DNA from: Marixanthomonas sp. SCSIO 43207
Lineage (GTDB): Bacteria > Bacteroidota > Bacteroidia > Flavobacteriales > Flavobacteriaceae
Direction of reading: 5' to 3'
NCBI RefSeq assembly: GCF_019904255.1
Contig: NZ_CP063203.1
Span: 806,001 to 870,000 of the forward strand
DNA length: 64,000 nt
Below the pieces are notes generated by a model, which saw only the letters and a list, made by a program, of their open reading frames with translations, was not told the origin of the DNA and ran no database searches. Shown piece after piece: positions 53,890-63,283 of this stretch; position 1 is the stretch's first letter, and the number at the start of each line of letters is the position of its first letter. The position numbers and the translations under genes were made by a program.

Positions 53890-55188
53890 TTATCTTCCTA
53901 TTGAAATGTATGAAAACCCTTCTTTTTTAACATCTTCTACATTGTATAAATTTCTTCCGTCAAAGATTACTGGATTGTTTAACAGCTCCTTAATTTTATT
54001 GAAATCTGGTGTTCTAAAGATGCTCCATTCTGTACAAATTAATAATGCATCACTATTATTAAGAGCATCGTACATAGAGGTTGCATATTGAATCGAGTCA
54101 CCAAATTGTTTTTTAATGTTTTCCATTGCTTCGGGATCAAAAACAGTGAGTTTTGCACCTTTTTCTAGCAATCCTTTCATCATATCGATTGATGGAGCCT
54201 CCCGTATATCGTCTGTTTCTGGTTTAAAAGCTAAGCCCCAAATGGCAATTTGTTTTCCGTTTAAGTTATTATTGAAATGTGCTTCAATTTTTGGGAGTAG
54301 AATGGTTTTTTGTTTATTGTTTATGTCAATTACGGCATTTAAAATTTTAAAATCATAGTGCTCATCTCTACCAGATTTCTGTAATGCTTTTACATCTTTT
54401 GGAAAACAAGATCCGCCGTAGCCAATCCCAGGAAATAAAAATCGTTTTCCTATACGTGAGTCGGTACCCATCCCGGCACGTACTTTATCAACATCTGCTC
54501 CTACTTTTTCGCAGTAGTTGGCAATTTCATTCATAAAAGTAATCTTGGTTGCCAAGAATGAATTGGCTGCATACTTGGTTAATTCTGCAGATTTTTCATC
54601 CATCACAAGTATTGGATTTCCAGATCGCACAAATGGTGCGTACAGTTTTTGCATTAATTGGGTCGCTTTTTCACTGCTAGAACCTATGACAATACGTTCG
54701 GGTTTTAAAAAATCGTCTACGGCAAAGCCTTCTCTTAAAAATTCAGGATTTGAAACAACATCAAAGTCACATTGTGCATTTTTTGAAATAACGGTTTTTA
54801 CTTTTTCGGCAGTGCCTACAGGGACTGTACTTTTATCAACTATTACTTTATAGTTTTTTATTTTTTTCCCTATTTCTTCAGAAACATTAAGAACATATGA
54901 AAGATCTGCAGAACCATCTTCATCTTCGGGGGTTGGTAATGCTAGAAATATAATCTCGCCATGAGCCAATCCTTCATCTAGTGAGGTTGTAAACTGTAAA
55001 CGATTGGCTTCAATATTTCTTTCAAAAAGTACGTCTAGGTGTGGTTCATAAATAGGTACCACGCCATTTCGCATACCTTGTACTTTTTTCTCATCTATAT
55101 CTACACAAATTACTTCGTTCCCTGTTTCGGCTAGACATGTACCGGTTACTAATCCTACATAACCTGTTCCTACAACTGTTATTTTCAT
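53890..55188 (-). CDS. ugd: UDP-glucose 6-dehydrogenase
   Basis: A 432-residue enzyme oxidising UDP-glucose to UDP-glucuronate with two [18 protein letters not shown] (7-21), [27 protein letters not shown] and catalytic C261 in [14 protein letters not shown] are intact. ATG start. First enzyme of the ugd-uxs-sugar transferase unit; it follows an O-antigen polymerase-like gene at 47 bases. Confidence 0.97.
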   Translation of the reverse strand: MKITVVGTGYVGLVTGTCLAETGNEVICVDIDEKKVQGMRNGVVPIYEPHLDVLFERNIEANRLQFTTSLDEGLAHGEIIFLALPTPEDEDGSADLSYVLNVSEEIGKKIKNYKVIVDKSTVPVGTAEKVKTVISKNAQCDFDVVSNPEFLREGFAVDDFLKPERIVIGSSSEKATQLMQKLYAPFVRSGNPILVMDEKSAELTKYAANSFLATKITFMNEIANYCEKVGADVDKVRAGMGTDSRIGKRFLFPGIGYGGSCFPKDVKALQKSGRDEHYDFKILNAVIDINNKQKTILLPKIEAHFNNNLNGKQIAIWGLAFKPETDDIREAPSIDMMKGLLEKGAKLTVFDPEAMENIKKQFGDSIQYATSMYDALNNSDALLICTEWSIFRTPDFNKIKELLNNPVIFDGRNLYNVEDVKKEGFSYISIGR

Positions 55189-55235
55189 TTTTAACCCTTA
55201 ATTTTAAGTGAGCAAAAATACAATTTGATTGCATT

Positions 55236-56450
55236 TTACCCTTCTTTTATAGTCTTGTTTTGTTCTTTATTTATTTTTAATACTAGAATAATTAAAATAA
55301 AACCAATATAGTAGGCTCCCATTTGTCTTTGAAAAACATTTTCAACCATGCAATACATAATGAGTGTTGCGAGTAATGCTGTGTAATAAAAATTATTTCT
55401 GTTTTTTACAAATAGCGTAATTACAAAAGCAGCAAAAAGCAAAAAGCCTATAACACCTGAGCTTAGATATAAATCTAAAAATTGATTGTGAGCATTATAC
55501 CGCTTTGAGGTGAATTGATTTTTTTTATACGTATCATCAATAGTAGTCTGATAACAAGAAACCAATTGATCTTTTGTGCCGTAAAAGCCAAATCCGCTCC
55601 AGTTAATTGATTTGTTTTCAATGTTGTTAATAGCACATTCCCACGTTATAGATCTGGTTTCCCAGGTTGTGGTATTTACCAAAAAGTTTTGCGCCGCTTT
55701 TGCAATTCCCTTTTTTTGAGTAGATCCTGTAAAGACACTAAGATATAGTATACAGCAAAGTGTTAGGGCTCCTATAACTATTGGAATTCTTATTTTTTTA
55801 TTGTTTCCGTAAAGTTGTCTTATTACTAATAATACTGCAAGAAGGGCTATTGATATTTTTGAACCTATTAAAAATAGAAATAGCGTGTTTGCTATAATAT
55901 TTGCAAAGTAGTATCGGTTTACCGGGTGAAATTTTGGCTTAAAAGAATTATACGAGACCAAAATGCTTAATACACATAAAAAGCCTAAATAAAGCCTGTC
56001 TATAAGTAGTGCTTCAATTACCTGAGGGGAACTTCCAAACTGAAACTCAGTAATGGTATTGGTAAGAATAATAATATTAATAACCGAAAACACAATTGCT
56101 GCAAAAGAAGAAAAGAGAATTGCTTTATTAATTTTATCAAAACACTGAATGGGAATATACAGTATCACAAGACCCAGGCATAAAAGTATTTTTTTAATAA
56201 CCGTAAAATCTTCTTCAAGCCTATTAAAAACCAATGCATTTAGTATTAAATAGAGGCAAAAACTCGTGAAAATAAGAGCAGGGATTGTTTTAATTTTTGA
56301 AAAATCTGTCTTCTTCACTACAAAAGGAAACGCTACCACCAATACAGCCAGTAGAATATTGGGCAAGGCTCTTGTGTATTCATCAAAGGGTATTGTAAAA
56401 AACAATAACAGATAGATGTATGGGTAAATGGCACTAAGTAAAACCTTCAT
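55236..56450 (-). CDS. O-antigen polymerase/ligase family membrane protein (Wzy/WaaL-like), copy 1
   Basis: A 404-residue protein with about 11-12 transmembrane helices and a large periplasmic loop near the C-terminus that ends KRYNAHNQFLDLYLSSGVIGF, the HN motif typical of the O-antigen ligase (Wzy_C) family. It polymerises or transfers the repeat unit. ATG start; divergent from the first epimerase gene, with a -7 box on each side of the 152-base gap. Confidence 0.88.
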   Translation of the reverse strand: MKVLLSAIYPYIYLLLFFTIPFDEYTRALPNILLAVLVVAFPFVVKKTDFSKIKTIPALIFTSFCLYLILNALVFNRLEEDFTVIKKILLCLGLVILYIPIQCFDKINKAILFSSFAAIVFSVINIIILTNTITEFQFGSSPQVIEALLIDRLYLGFLCVLSILVSYNSFKPKFHPVNRYYFANIIANTLFLFLIGSKISIALLAVLLVIRQLYGNNKKIRIPIVIGALTLCCILYLSVFTGSTQKKGIAKAAQNFLVNTTTWETRSITWECAINNIENKSINWSGFGFYGTKDQLVSCYQTTIDDTYKKNQFTSKRYNAHNQFLDLYLSSGVIGFLLFAAFVITLFVKNRNNFYYTALLATLIMYCMVENVFQRQMGAYYIGFILIILVLKINKEQNKTIKEG

Positions 56451-56516
56451 TATTTGCGAATGCTTTTTACGGGTTGAAGGTACTGAAAATTAATCACAAT
56501 TTTTCTTTTGAAAAAT

Positions 56517-56524
56517 CAAATATA
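56517..56524 (-). promoter_or_regulatory. -7 box candidate for the 55.2-56.4 kb polymerase gene
   Basis: Minus-strand TATATTTG matches TAnnTTTG about 66 bases before the ATG at 56450. No -33 TTG seen. Confidence 0.28.
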
Positions 56525-56539
56525 ACTAGTTTAAAATTA

Positions 56540-56547
56540 TATATTTG
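56540..56547 (+). promoter_or_regulatory. -7 box candidate for the epimerase operon
   Basis: TATATTTG matches TAnnTTTG about 55 bases before the ATG at 56603, divergent to the box at 56517-56524. No -33 TTG at correct spacing. Confidence 0.33.
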
Positions 56548-56602
56548 TTTCCAGTGAATAAATTTATACTCCCTTTTATTTCTCTTTTTTAAGAATTTCT
56601 TT

Positions 56603-57664
56603 ATGATTATATTAATCTCGGGTGGAGCTGGTTTTGTTGGATCAAGCCTTTGTTTAAAATTAAAAGAAAAGTACCCCAATTATAAAATTATTGCTTTTGA
56701 TAATTTAAAACGAAGAGGGGCAGAATTAAATTTAATTGATTTTAAAAAAAACAATATAAAGTTTATTCACGGTGATATACGTAATAGAGAGGACTTTGAT
56801 GAAATTGGTGAGATTGATGTTTTTATAGAAGCATCTGCAGAGCCTTCGGTAATGGCTGGCATAAACTCTAATCCTTCTTATGTAATTAATAACAATTTTG
56901 TAGGTTCTGTAAACTGTTTTAATTACTGCTTAAAGTATGATGCTAAGTTAATTTTTCTCTCTACTAGCAGAGTTTATCCTATAGAGAAAATTGAAAATGC
57001 AAACTTTATTGAAGAAGCTACTCGATTTTCATTTGATAAAAATCAAACAGAGGAAGGTATTTCAAATTTAGGAATATCAGAAAAATTAAATTTACTAGGA
57101 CCTCGTTCCTTTTATGGAACAACAAAACTCTCTTCTGAACTTTTAATTCAAGAATATGTTGAGTTTTATGGTTTAAAAGCTGCTATTACTCGTTTTGGAG
57201 TCATTGCGGGGCCTAGACAAATGGGAAAAACAGATCAAGGTGTGGTGACTTTATGGATGGCCAAACATTATTGGAAACAACCCCTAAAATATATTGGTTA
57301 CGGAGGTCTAGGCAAGCAAGTAAGAGACATATTACATATCGAAGATTTAATCTCTATTGTTGAAAAACAAATTCACCACACTGAAAAGTTTAACGGTAAA
57401 ATATATAATGCAGGAGGCGGAGTTGATGTTTCGGCATCACTTTTAGAAATGACGTCTATTTGTGAAAAGATAACAGGTAATTCAATACCAATTGGCAAAA
57501 TACAAGAAACACGGCCAGCAGATCTACGAGCATACATTACAGACAATTCTAAAATTAAAAATGAAATTGGTTGGGAGCCTCAAAAATCAGTTGAAGATAT
57601 TTTTAACGATATTTTTAACTGGATTAACCAAAATGAAAAGCAACTTGAGGGAATTTTAAAATAA
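56603..57664 (+). CDS. NAD-dependent epimerase, CDP-paratose 2-epimerase-like (first of tandem pair)
   Basis: A 353-residue extended SDR. NAD-binding SGGAGFVGSSL (6-16), FLSTSRVYPI, catalytic FYGTTKLSSELL with Y171 and K175, and the C-terminal ETRPADLRAYITDNSKIKNE tail. The sequence is nearest to CDP-paratose/CDP-tyvelose 2-epimerases (RfbE), though substrate cannot be assigned from the sequence. ATG start; the second epimerase starts 9 bases after its stop. Confidence 0.85.
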   Translation: MIILISGGAGFVGSSLCLKLKEKYPNYKIIAFDNLKRRGAELNLIDFKKNNIKFIHGDIRNREDFDEIGEIDVFIEASAEPSVMAGINSNPSYVINNNFVGSVNCFNYCLKYDAKLIFLSTSRVYPIEKIENANFIEEATRFSFDKNQTEEGISNLGISEKLNLLGPRSFYGTTKLSSELLIQEYVEFYGLKAAITRFGVIAGPRQMGKTDQGVVTLWMAKHYWKQPLKYIGYGGLGKQVRDILHIEDLISIVEKQIHHTEKFNGKIYNAGGGVDVSASLLEMTSICEKITGNSIPIGKIQETRPADLRAYITDNSKIKNEIGWEPQKSVEDIFNDIFNWINQNEKQLEGILK

Positions 57665-57673
57665 AAACACATT

Positions 57674-58744
57674 ATGGAAACAATATGCTTGATAACAGGA
57701 TCTTCAGGTTTAATAGGAAGTGAGTCTGTTTCATTCTTTAAAGATAAATTTGATAAGATAATTGGAATTGACAATGACATGCGAGCCTACTTTTTTGGAG
57801 ATGAAGCCTCAACAAAATGGAATGCCAAAAGATTAGAGAACTCAATTGAAACCTTCAAACAATACGAAGCTGATATACGCAAAGTAGAAGAACTAGAAGC
57901 AATTTTTAAAAAGTATGGCGATTCAATTCAATTAATTATTCATACCGCTGCGCAGCCAAGCCATGATTGGGCTGCAAAAGAGCCTTTTACAGATTTTACT
58001 GTTAATGCAAACGGTACACTCAATATGTTAGAGATGACCCGTCAATATTGCCCTAAAGCTACTTTCATATTCACCTCAACGAACAAAGTGTATGGTGACA
58101 CTCCAAACCATTTACCATTGATAGAGAAAGAAAAGCGATGGGAAATTGATGAAAATCATCCATATTACAAAGAAGGAATTGATGAACAAATGAGCATTGA
58201 TCAAACCAAGCACTCATTATTTGGTGCCTCAAAAGTAGCTGCAGATGTACTTGTTCAAGAATATGGAAAGTATTTTGAGATGAATACGGGTACTTTTAGG
58301 GGTGGCTGTTTAACCGGACCTAATCATTCAGGTACGCAACTACACGGGTTTTTATCATATTTAATGAAATGTGCTATTACCGGTGACAAATACACTATTT
58401 TTGGATATCAAGGCAAACAAGTGCGAGACAACATACATAGCTGGGATTTAGTAAACATGTTCTGGCACTTTCATAAAAATCCAAAACAAGGAGAAGTCTA
58501 CAATGCAGGAGGAGGAAGGTATTCGAACTGTTCTATGGCTGAAGCTATAGAAATGTGTGAAGAAATCACAGGAAAAAAGATGAACTATGAATATTCTGAA
58601 ACTAACAGGATTGGAGATCATATCTGGTGGATAAGTGATGTATCAAAGTTTAAAAAACATTATCCTGATTGGAATCATACTTATAATGTCAAAGACATTT
58701 TGAATCAGATTTTCGCAGCCTTTTCAGAAAGAGAAAAATCATGA
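57674..58744 (+). CDS. NAD-dependent epimerase, CDP-paratose 2-epimerase-like (second of tandem pair)
   Basis: A 356-residue extended SDR. NAD-binding [10 protein letters not shown] (8-17), [28 protein letters not shown] and [19 protein letters not shown]. The catalytic YxxxK position reads [12 protein letters not shown], so the Tyr is replaced by Phe at 183 while Lys 187 is kept; the same change appears in my memory of related epimerase subfamilies. Probably acts on the same nucleotide sugar pathway as the preceding gene. ATG start; the GT2 gene overlaps its stop as ATGA. Confidence 0.85.
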   Translation: METICLITGSSGLIGSESVSFFKDKFDKIIGIDNDMRAYFFGDEASTKWNAKRLENSIETFKQYEADIRKVEELEAIFKKYGDSIQLIIHTAAQPSHDWAAKEPFTDFTVNANGTLNMLEMTRQYCPKATFIFTSTNKVYGDTPNHLPLIEKEKRWEIDENHPYYKEGIDEQMSIDQTKHSLFGASKVAADVLVQEYGKYFEMNTGTFRGGCLTGPNHSGTQLHGFLSYLMKCAITGDKYTIFGYQGKQVRDNIHSWDLVNMFWHFHKNPKQGEVYNAGGGRYSNCSMAEAIEMCEEITGKKMNYEYSETNRIGDHIWWISDVSKFKKHYPDWNHTYNVKDILNQIFAAFSEREKS

Positions 58745-59478
58745 TTTTAAGCGTTGTTATTCCTGCATATAATGAAGCAGAGTCTATTAGTATAACTGTT
58801 AGCCAAATAGCTAATAAGCTACAAAAAGAGAAAATAAGCTATGAACTATTTGTAGTTAATGATAATTCTAAAGATAATACGCTAACCGTTTTAAAAAACC
58901 TTCAAAAAGAATATCCTTCTCTTCGATATGAGACGAATCAAGGACCTAATGGATTTGGATATGCAGTTCGTTATGGTCTCGAGCGGTTTAATGGTGATTG
59001 TGTAGCTGTTATGATGGCAGATATGTCTGACTCTCCAGATGATTTAGTTTTGTTTTACAGAACTATGGTAAAGGGTAATTATGATTGTGTTTTTGGCAGT
59101 CGTTTTATTAAAGGAGGTAAGCTAATTGATTACCCTTTTCTAAAGAAAATAGTTAATCGAATGGCAAATTTTATAATTAGGCTTTTTATGGGTATACGTT
59201 ATAACGACACTACCAATGCATTTAAACTATATAGAAAAGAAACTATCGAAGGTATAAAACCTTTTCTAGCCCCTCACTTCAATCTTACTATAGAGTTACC
59301 CTTAAAAGCAATTATTAGAGGGTATACATATACAGTTGTCCCTAATTCTTGGACAAATAGACAATATGGAGAATCAAAACTTAAGATTCGTGAAATGGGA
59401 GGACGCTATTTCTTTATCTTACTATACTGCTTTATTGAAAAATATTTTTCAAAAGGGGATTTCAAGAAAAAATGGTAA
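58741..59478 (+). CDS. Glycosyltransferase family 2 (dolichyl-phosphate mannose synthase-like)
   Basis: A 245-residue GT-A transferase. [13 protein letters not shown] (4-16), [15 protein letters not shown] and [13 protein letters not shown] (acidic metal site), then [12 protein letters not shown], follow the DPM1/polyprenyl-phosphate sugar synthase layout. No C-terminal membrane helices, so it is a peripheral, soluble type. It may make a polyprenyl-phosphate sugar for the GT39 protein encoded convergently. ATG start, 4-base overlap with the epimerase. Confidence 0.92.
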   Translation: MILSVVIPAYNEAESISITVSQIANKLQKEKISYELFVVNDNSKDNTLTVLKNLQKEYPSLRYETNQGPNGFGYAVRYGLERFNGDCVAVMMADMSDSPDDLVLFYRTMVKGNYDCVFGSRFIKGGKLIDYPFLKKIVNRMANFIIRLFMGIRYNDTTNAFKLYRKETIEGIKPFLAPHFNLTIELPLKAIIRGYTYTVVPNSWTNRQYGESKLKIREMGGRYFFILLYCFIEKYFSKGDFKKKW

Positions 59479-59481
59479 AAT

Positions 59482-60936
59482 TTATTTATCGATTTTTTCA
59501 TATCTAATTAGCTTAGTGCTTTTAATGTTGTACATATTTCTGAAGGTAATCGATTCTACCTCTTTATAGCCCTCAACCACAGGGATGCTATCTTTGTATT
59601 GAGGAACAAAAGCTCTGAGGTGTGTCACAACAAAATATTGGTCTGGAGGAGTTTTACTTAAAATCATATTCTTGAATGGCCCAAAATGATTTCGAATGTT
59701 TTTAAGATGATTTAATTGTAAGTAATGTGAGAAATACCTTCGATCTCTCGAAAGATAAAATACGTGAGCTTCTGGATCCATTTCCCTTACTTTTTCTACT
59801 GTCTCTCTATAAGTAGTCGTATATGAAAAATAAGGATTGGTATTTAAAAAAAGAACTAATATGCTATATATGCTAATTATTGTAAAAATACCAGTGCGCA
59901 GTTTTTTGTTGTGAATCTTTACAAGATAAAACGCAAGTAGAATAACCACTGGAACAACTAATGGCACAAAATATCTATTTACCATCATAGAAATAGTAAA
60001 CGTAGATCTTATAAAAGGAATAAAAAAGTACGTTACCAACCAAATAATAACTATGGTTAACCCAAAGTGTTCACCTTTAAAAATATCCCTTATTTTTTTA
60101 TGATAATTAATGAATTTTCTTGTCGTTAAATAAAGTATCGTAAACCCAAGCAAAACTAAAGACGCACTTGATAAAACATAATCATTAAAGAAAATTTTTA
60201 AATAATCATAAATTAAACTTGGTGTTGCAGGATCTCTCCAGGTTTGAAACTTTTTATCGGCTCTTTTGAGTAAAAATTGTAGCCAAAATAAGAATAGTAT
60301 ATTTGGCAATGCAAAAGTCACAATATAGTGAAGTGCTTTTGCTTTAAACTTTTTCCAATCAATAAGTAGAAAAAATGCTACAAACTGAGACGCTATTACT
60401 AAAAGCCCAAAATAATGCGTGTAAAGCATCGCTGTACTAGAAAGTATATATAAAATCGCATATTTTCTAAAGTAACCATCTTTGATAAGTTTAACAAAGT
60501 AATAAAACGAAAACGTAGCTAGAACAGTTAATAGAGCATACGATCTTGCTTCTTGGCTATACCTAATTAAAAAAGAATTTAAAATCAATAAAACAAATGC
60601 GTATAATGCTACTTTTTTATTAAATAATTCTTTTGTTAATAGATATCCTGCGTATACTCCCCATACGCCAAAAAACACATTTATTAACCGTATAGTTATA
60701 TCGTTGTGAACAAATAATTTTGACCAAAGATTCGTTAAAATAGTATGTAACGGTGGATGAACATCTCCCTTCATTATCTGTATTATATCAAAGGTAGAAT
60801 ATCTTGGATGAGATGTAACAGCGGTAAGTAACTCATCACTCCATAACCCTTCATAAGTCAAATTAAAAACTCTAAGGATAAATGCAATGATAAGGCCTGC
60901 ATAAATTAAATACTTTGTTTTTATATTTATTTTCAT
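59482..60936 (-). CDS. Membrane glycosyltransferase, family 39 (ArnT/PMT-like)
   Basis: A 484-residue polytopic protein with about 11-12 helices. GLWSDELLTAVTSHPRYS carries the acidic DE motif of the first periplasmic loop and GDVHPPLHTILTNLWSKLF the HPP motif, both typical of GT39/GT83 enzymes that use polyprenyl-phosphate sugars on the periplasmic side. Acceptor unknown; the GT2 next to it is a plausible donor supplier. ATG start. Confidence 0.88.
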   Translation of the reverse strand: MKINIKTKYLIYAGLIIAFILRVFNLTYEGLWSDELLTAVTSHPRYSTFDIIQIMKGDVHPPLHTILTNLWSKLFVHNDITIRLINVFFGVWGVYAGYLLTKELFNKKVALYAFVLLILNSFLIRYSQEARSYALLTVLATFSFYYFVKLIKDGYFRKYAILYILSSTAMLYTHYFGLLVIASQFVAFFLLIDWKKFKAKALHYIVTFALPNILFLFWLQFLLKRADKKFQTWRDPATPSLIYDYLKIFFNDYVLSSASLVLLGFTILYLTTRKFINYHKKIRDIFKGEHFGLTIVIIWLVTYFFIPFIRSTFTISMMVNRYFVPLVVPVVILLAFYLVKIHNKKLRTGIFTIISIYSILVLFLNTNPYFSYTTTYRETVEKVREMDPEAHVFYLSRDRRYFSHYLQLNHLKNIRNHFGPFKNMILSKTPPDQYFVVTHLRAFVPQYKDSIPVVEGYKEVESITFRNMYNIKSTKLIRYEKIDK

Positions 60937-60966
60937 AATTACTTATTTAATTACGCTTCTACACGA

Positions 60967-62187
60967 TTAATTTATAAATGATTTTTCCTCCTCCGTTTTA
61001 AATAACAAGCAATATAAAAGTATGAAGTGATACAAACCTCTTTGTCTCCACAAGTATGATTCGGTTATGAAAACAGCTAACATAATAAAAAAAAGTGCTA
61101 TAAAGAATATATCATTATTTGAAAGGTATTGCTTAAAGAGAACAATTAATAATAAACCAACAAATAACAACCCAAAAACACCTAGTTCGGCAAAGGCTTG
61201 GAGGTATTGATTGTGAAAATTGTAAGTGTAATAACCTTGCCAAAGATTATATTCTTTTTGTTTTTCAATTATCTTACTTTGAGACGTGTTAATGCCATAT
61301 CCTGCTAAAAAAGCATCGTCTCTGTCCAACATTTCATAAAAAATACGTCCTTGAAACAACCGTATTGTTGTGCCAGTCCAGTCATAAACTTTGTTGAATT
61401 TTTCTTTAGAAAAAACTTCCTCAATGTTTGACGCTTTTATCTCTCTAGTAAACCTTTTTTTTACAGGATTAGGAAATAAAACAAGCGCTATTAGTACTAC
61501 AATTAAAACCAGTACAGAACCTGTGACGGTCTTTCTGTTAAACGTTTTAAATAATCCAAAAACCGACACCAGAAAAGTTGCTACTACCACCGTTTTTGAA
61601 GCTAACAAAAACAGAAAAACCGAAAGTATAAGTAGTGCTAATACCGAAAGCAGTGTTTTTTTAACTTTAAAAAGCAAGAAAATAATACACAACGAACATA
61701 ATACCGAAACGTAAATAGCATTTAAGTCTAATATTGATACCAAGGCATGGTAAAAAAAGACGCTACTATCATTGGTTTCAACAAAATTGACAGCCGCAAC
61801 TACCATAAAAAACAAGGCATAGGCTGCCATTCCCAGTGAGAAATAGTAAAATATTGCTTTTTTCGAATTTTGAGTGATAGAAGGCATACATATAAACGCA
61901 AGCGGAATAACAATTAAACCTAATTGTCTTTCTAGCCCTCTAATAGATTCATCTATATTAATGCTCCATGCTAATGAAAGAACCATCAACCCATATAACC
62001 CAAAAGGAATTAAATAAGCAGAGTTCCATTGCGGCTTATGGTATTTTAAAGAAACAAGTGAAACTGCAACTAATGCTATAAGAATCCCAGTGCTATATCC
62101 ATATTGTAAAGGTATAGCAAGTAATAAGCTACATATAAGAAAAACAAACGTTTTTTGAGAAGTTACTATATTAGCTGTTTTGGGCAT
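60967..62187 (-). CDS. O-antigen polymerase/ligase family membrane protein, copy 2
   Basis: A 406-residue protein with about 11 helices and the periplasmic-loop motif YNFHNQYLQAFAELGVFGL of the O-antigen ligase family. ATG start at 62187, which overlaps the 3' end of the DUF1972 glycosyltransferase by 17 bases. The gap to the downstream GT39 gene is 30 bases. Confidence 0.88.
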   Translation of the reverse strand: MPKTANIVTSQKTFVFLICSLLLAIPLQYGYSTGILIALVAVSLVSLKYHKPQWNSAYLIPFGLYGLMVLSLAWSINIDESIRGLERQLGLIVIPLAFICMPSITQNSKKAIFYYFSLGMAAYALFFMVVAAVNFVETNDSSVFFYHALVSILDLNAIYVSVLCSLCIIFLLFKVKKTLLSVLALLILSVFLFLLASKTVVVATFLVSVFGLFKTFNRKTVTGSVLVLIVVLIALVLFPNPVKKRFTREIKASNIEEVFSKEKFNKVYDWTGTTIRLFQGRIFYEMLDRDDAFLAGYGINTSQSKIIEKQKEYNLWQGYYTYNFHNQYLQAFAELGVFGLLFVGLLLIVLFKQYLSNNDIFFIALFFIMLAVFITESYLWRQRGLYHFILLYCLLFKTEEEKSFIN

Positions 62188-63283
62188 AGGTCTCTTTCAT
62201 GTATTCTAGATAGGAAGTATTTATTATTTCCCAAGAATACGTGGTTTCTATTTTTGATGTATTATTTTTTAAATACGTTTCCCAATTCTGTTTGGTGTCT
62301 ATTTCAGAAAGTAATTTTGCTATTTCTTCACTTGTAGAAAAATAAAATGCGTCTTTGCCTAATATGGTAGCATTAAATTCATTTTTATGAGCCACAATCA
62401 AAGCATTTGATGCCATAGCTTCCAGCAAAGAAGGATTGGTGCCTCCCACGGTATGACCATGAAAATATAGATTTGAATAGTAGCGCAGATTGTCAAGGTG
62501 ATTTTGATTATAAATACCTCCTAAAAACTTGATGTTTGATTGGTCTTTATACTTATTGGTAAGGTAGGTACCAAATGAGTTTGTGTCGTTCTTTCCAACC
62601 ACTAAAAAAGGCATCTCTAAATTTGATTGCGCCACGCCGTCTAAAATTACTTCAATGCTGTTTTCTGGCTCCATACGAGCAATAAGCATATTATAAGAAT
62701 ACGGTTTAACACCATATTGGTTTATAATTTCTTCTTCGGGGTTTGAAAAAACAAAAGCGCCGTAGGGAATGTATTTTGAATCTACTGAATAGGTTTCTTT
62801 CAAATAATTTTGAATACCTATTGAATCTGAAATTAAAAAATCACTGCTTTTTACAGCCAATGACTCTGCGTATTTTAAAAACTTTCTTACCGGCTTGTTA
62901 TATTTTGAGCGTTTCCACTCAAGGCCGTCCATATTGGTTATAATAATTGGCTTTTTGGGTAACAACTTATACCAAATAGAATTACTAGTATACCCTAACT
63001 GAAGCAAGATGTCAAAATCACGCTTTCTAGCATCTTTAATACAATTGTAATCATAGATAAACTGGCCCGGAGTTCCTATTTTGTCTTCCGGGTCTTTACA
63101 ATGAATTAAAGTAACTCCTTCATAGGTGTTTTTTTGGTAGGGATGATTATTAGAACAATACACATATGTTTGATGTCCTTTTTTTTGTAAATACACTGAA
63201 AAAAATTCAGCAAATTGTTCAAAACCTCCGTGGTAATTAGGTATTCCCCGTGTTCCTAGTATCCCTATCTTCAAAGTATTCAA
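62171..63283 (-). CDS. DUF1972-type glycosyltransferase (rhamnosyltransferase-like)
   Basis: A 370-residue GT-B enzyme. The N-terminus KIGILGTRGIPNYHGGFEQ is the DUF1972 signature of WchF-like beta-1,4-rhamnosyltransferases; the C-terminal GT1 domain shows GHTVGGTNPSLLEAMASNALIVAHK. Start is TTG at 63283 or a second TTG at 63274 (giving MKIGILG); no ATG exists, an upstream stop lies close by. Overlaps the upstream polymerase-like gene by 38-47 bases and the downstream one by 17, so the three are tightly coupled. Confidence 0.88.
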   Translation of the reverse strand: MNTLKIGILGTRGIPNYHGGFEQFAEFFSVYLQKKGHQTYVYCSNNHPYQKNTYEGVTLIHCKDPEDKIGTPGQFIYDYNCIKDARKRDFDILLQLGYTSNSIWYKLLPKKPIIITNMDGLEWKRSKYNKPVRKFLKYAESLAVKSSDFLISDSIGIQNYLKETYSVDSKYIPYGAFVFSNPEEEIINQYGVKPYSYNMLIARMEPENSIEVILDGVAQSNLEMPFLVVGKNDTNSFGTYLTNKYKDQSNIKFLGGIYNQNHLDNLRYYSNLYFHGHTVGGTNPSLLEAMASNALIVAHKNEFNATILGKDAFYFSTSEEIAKLLSEIDTKQNWETYLKNNTSKIETTYSWEIINTSYLEYMKETYAQNS

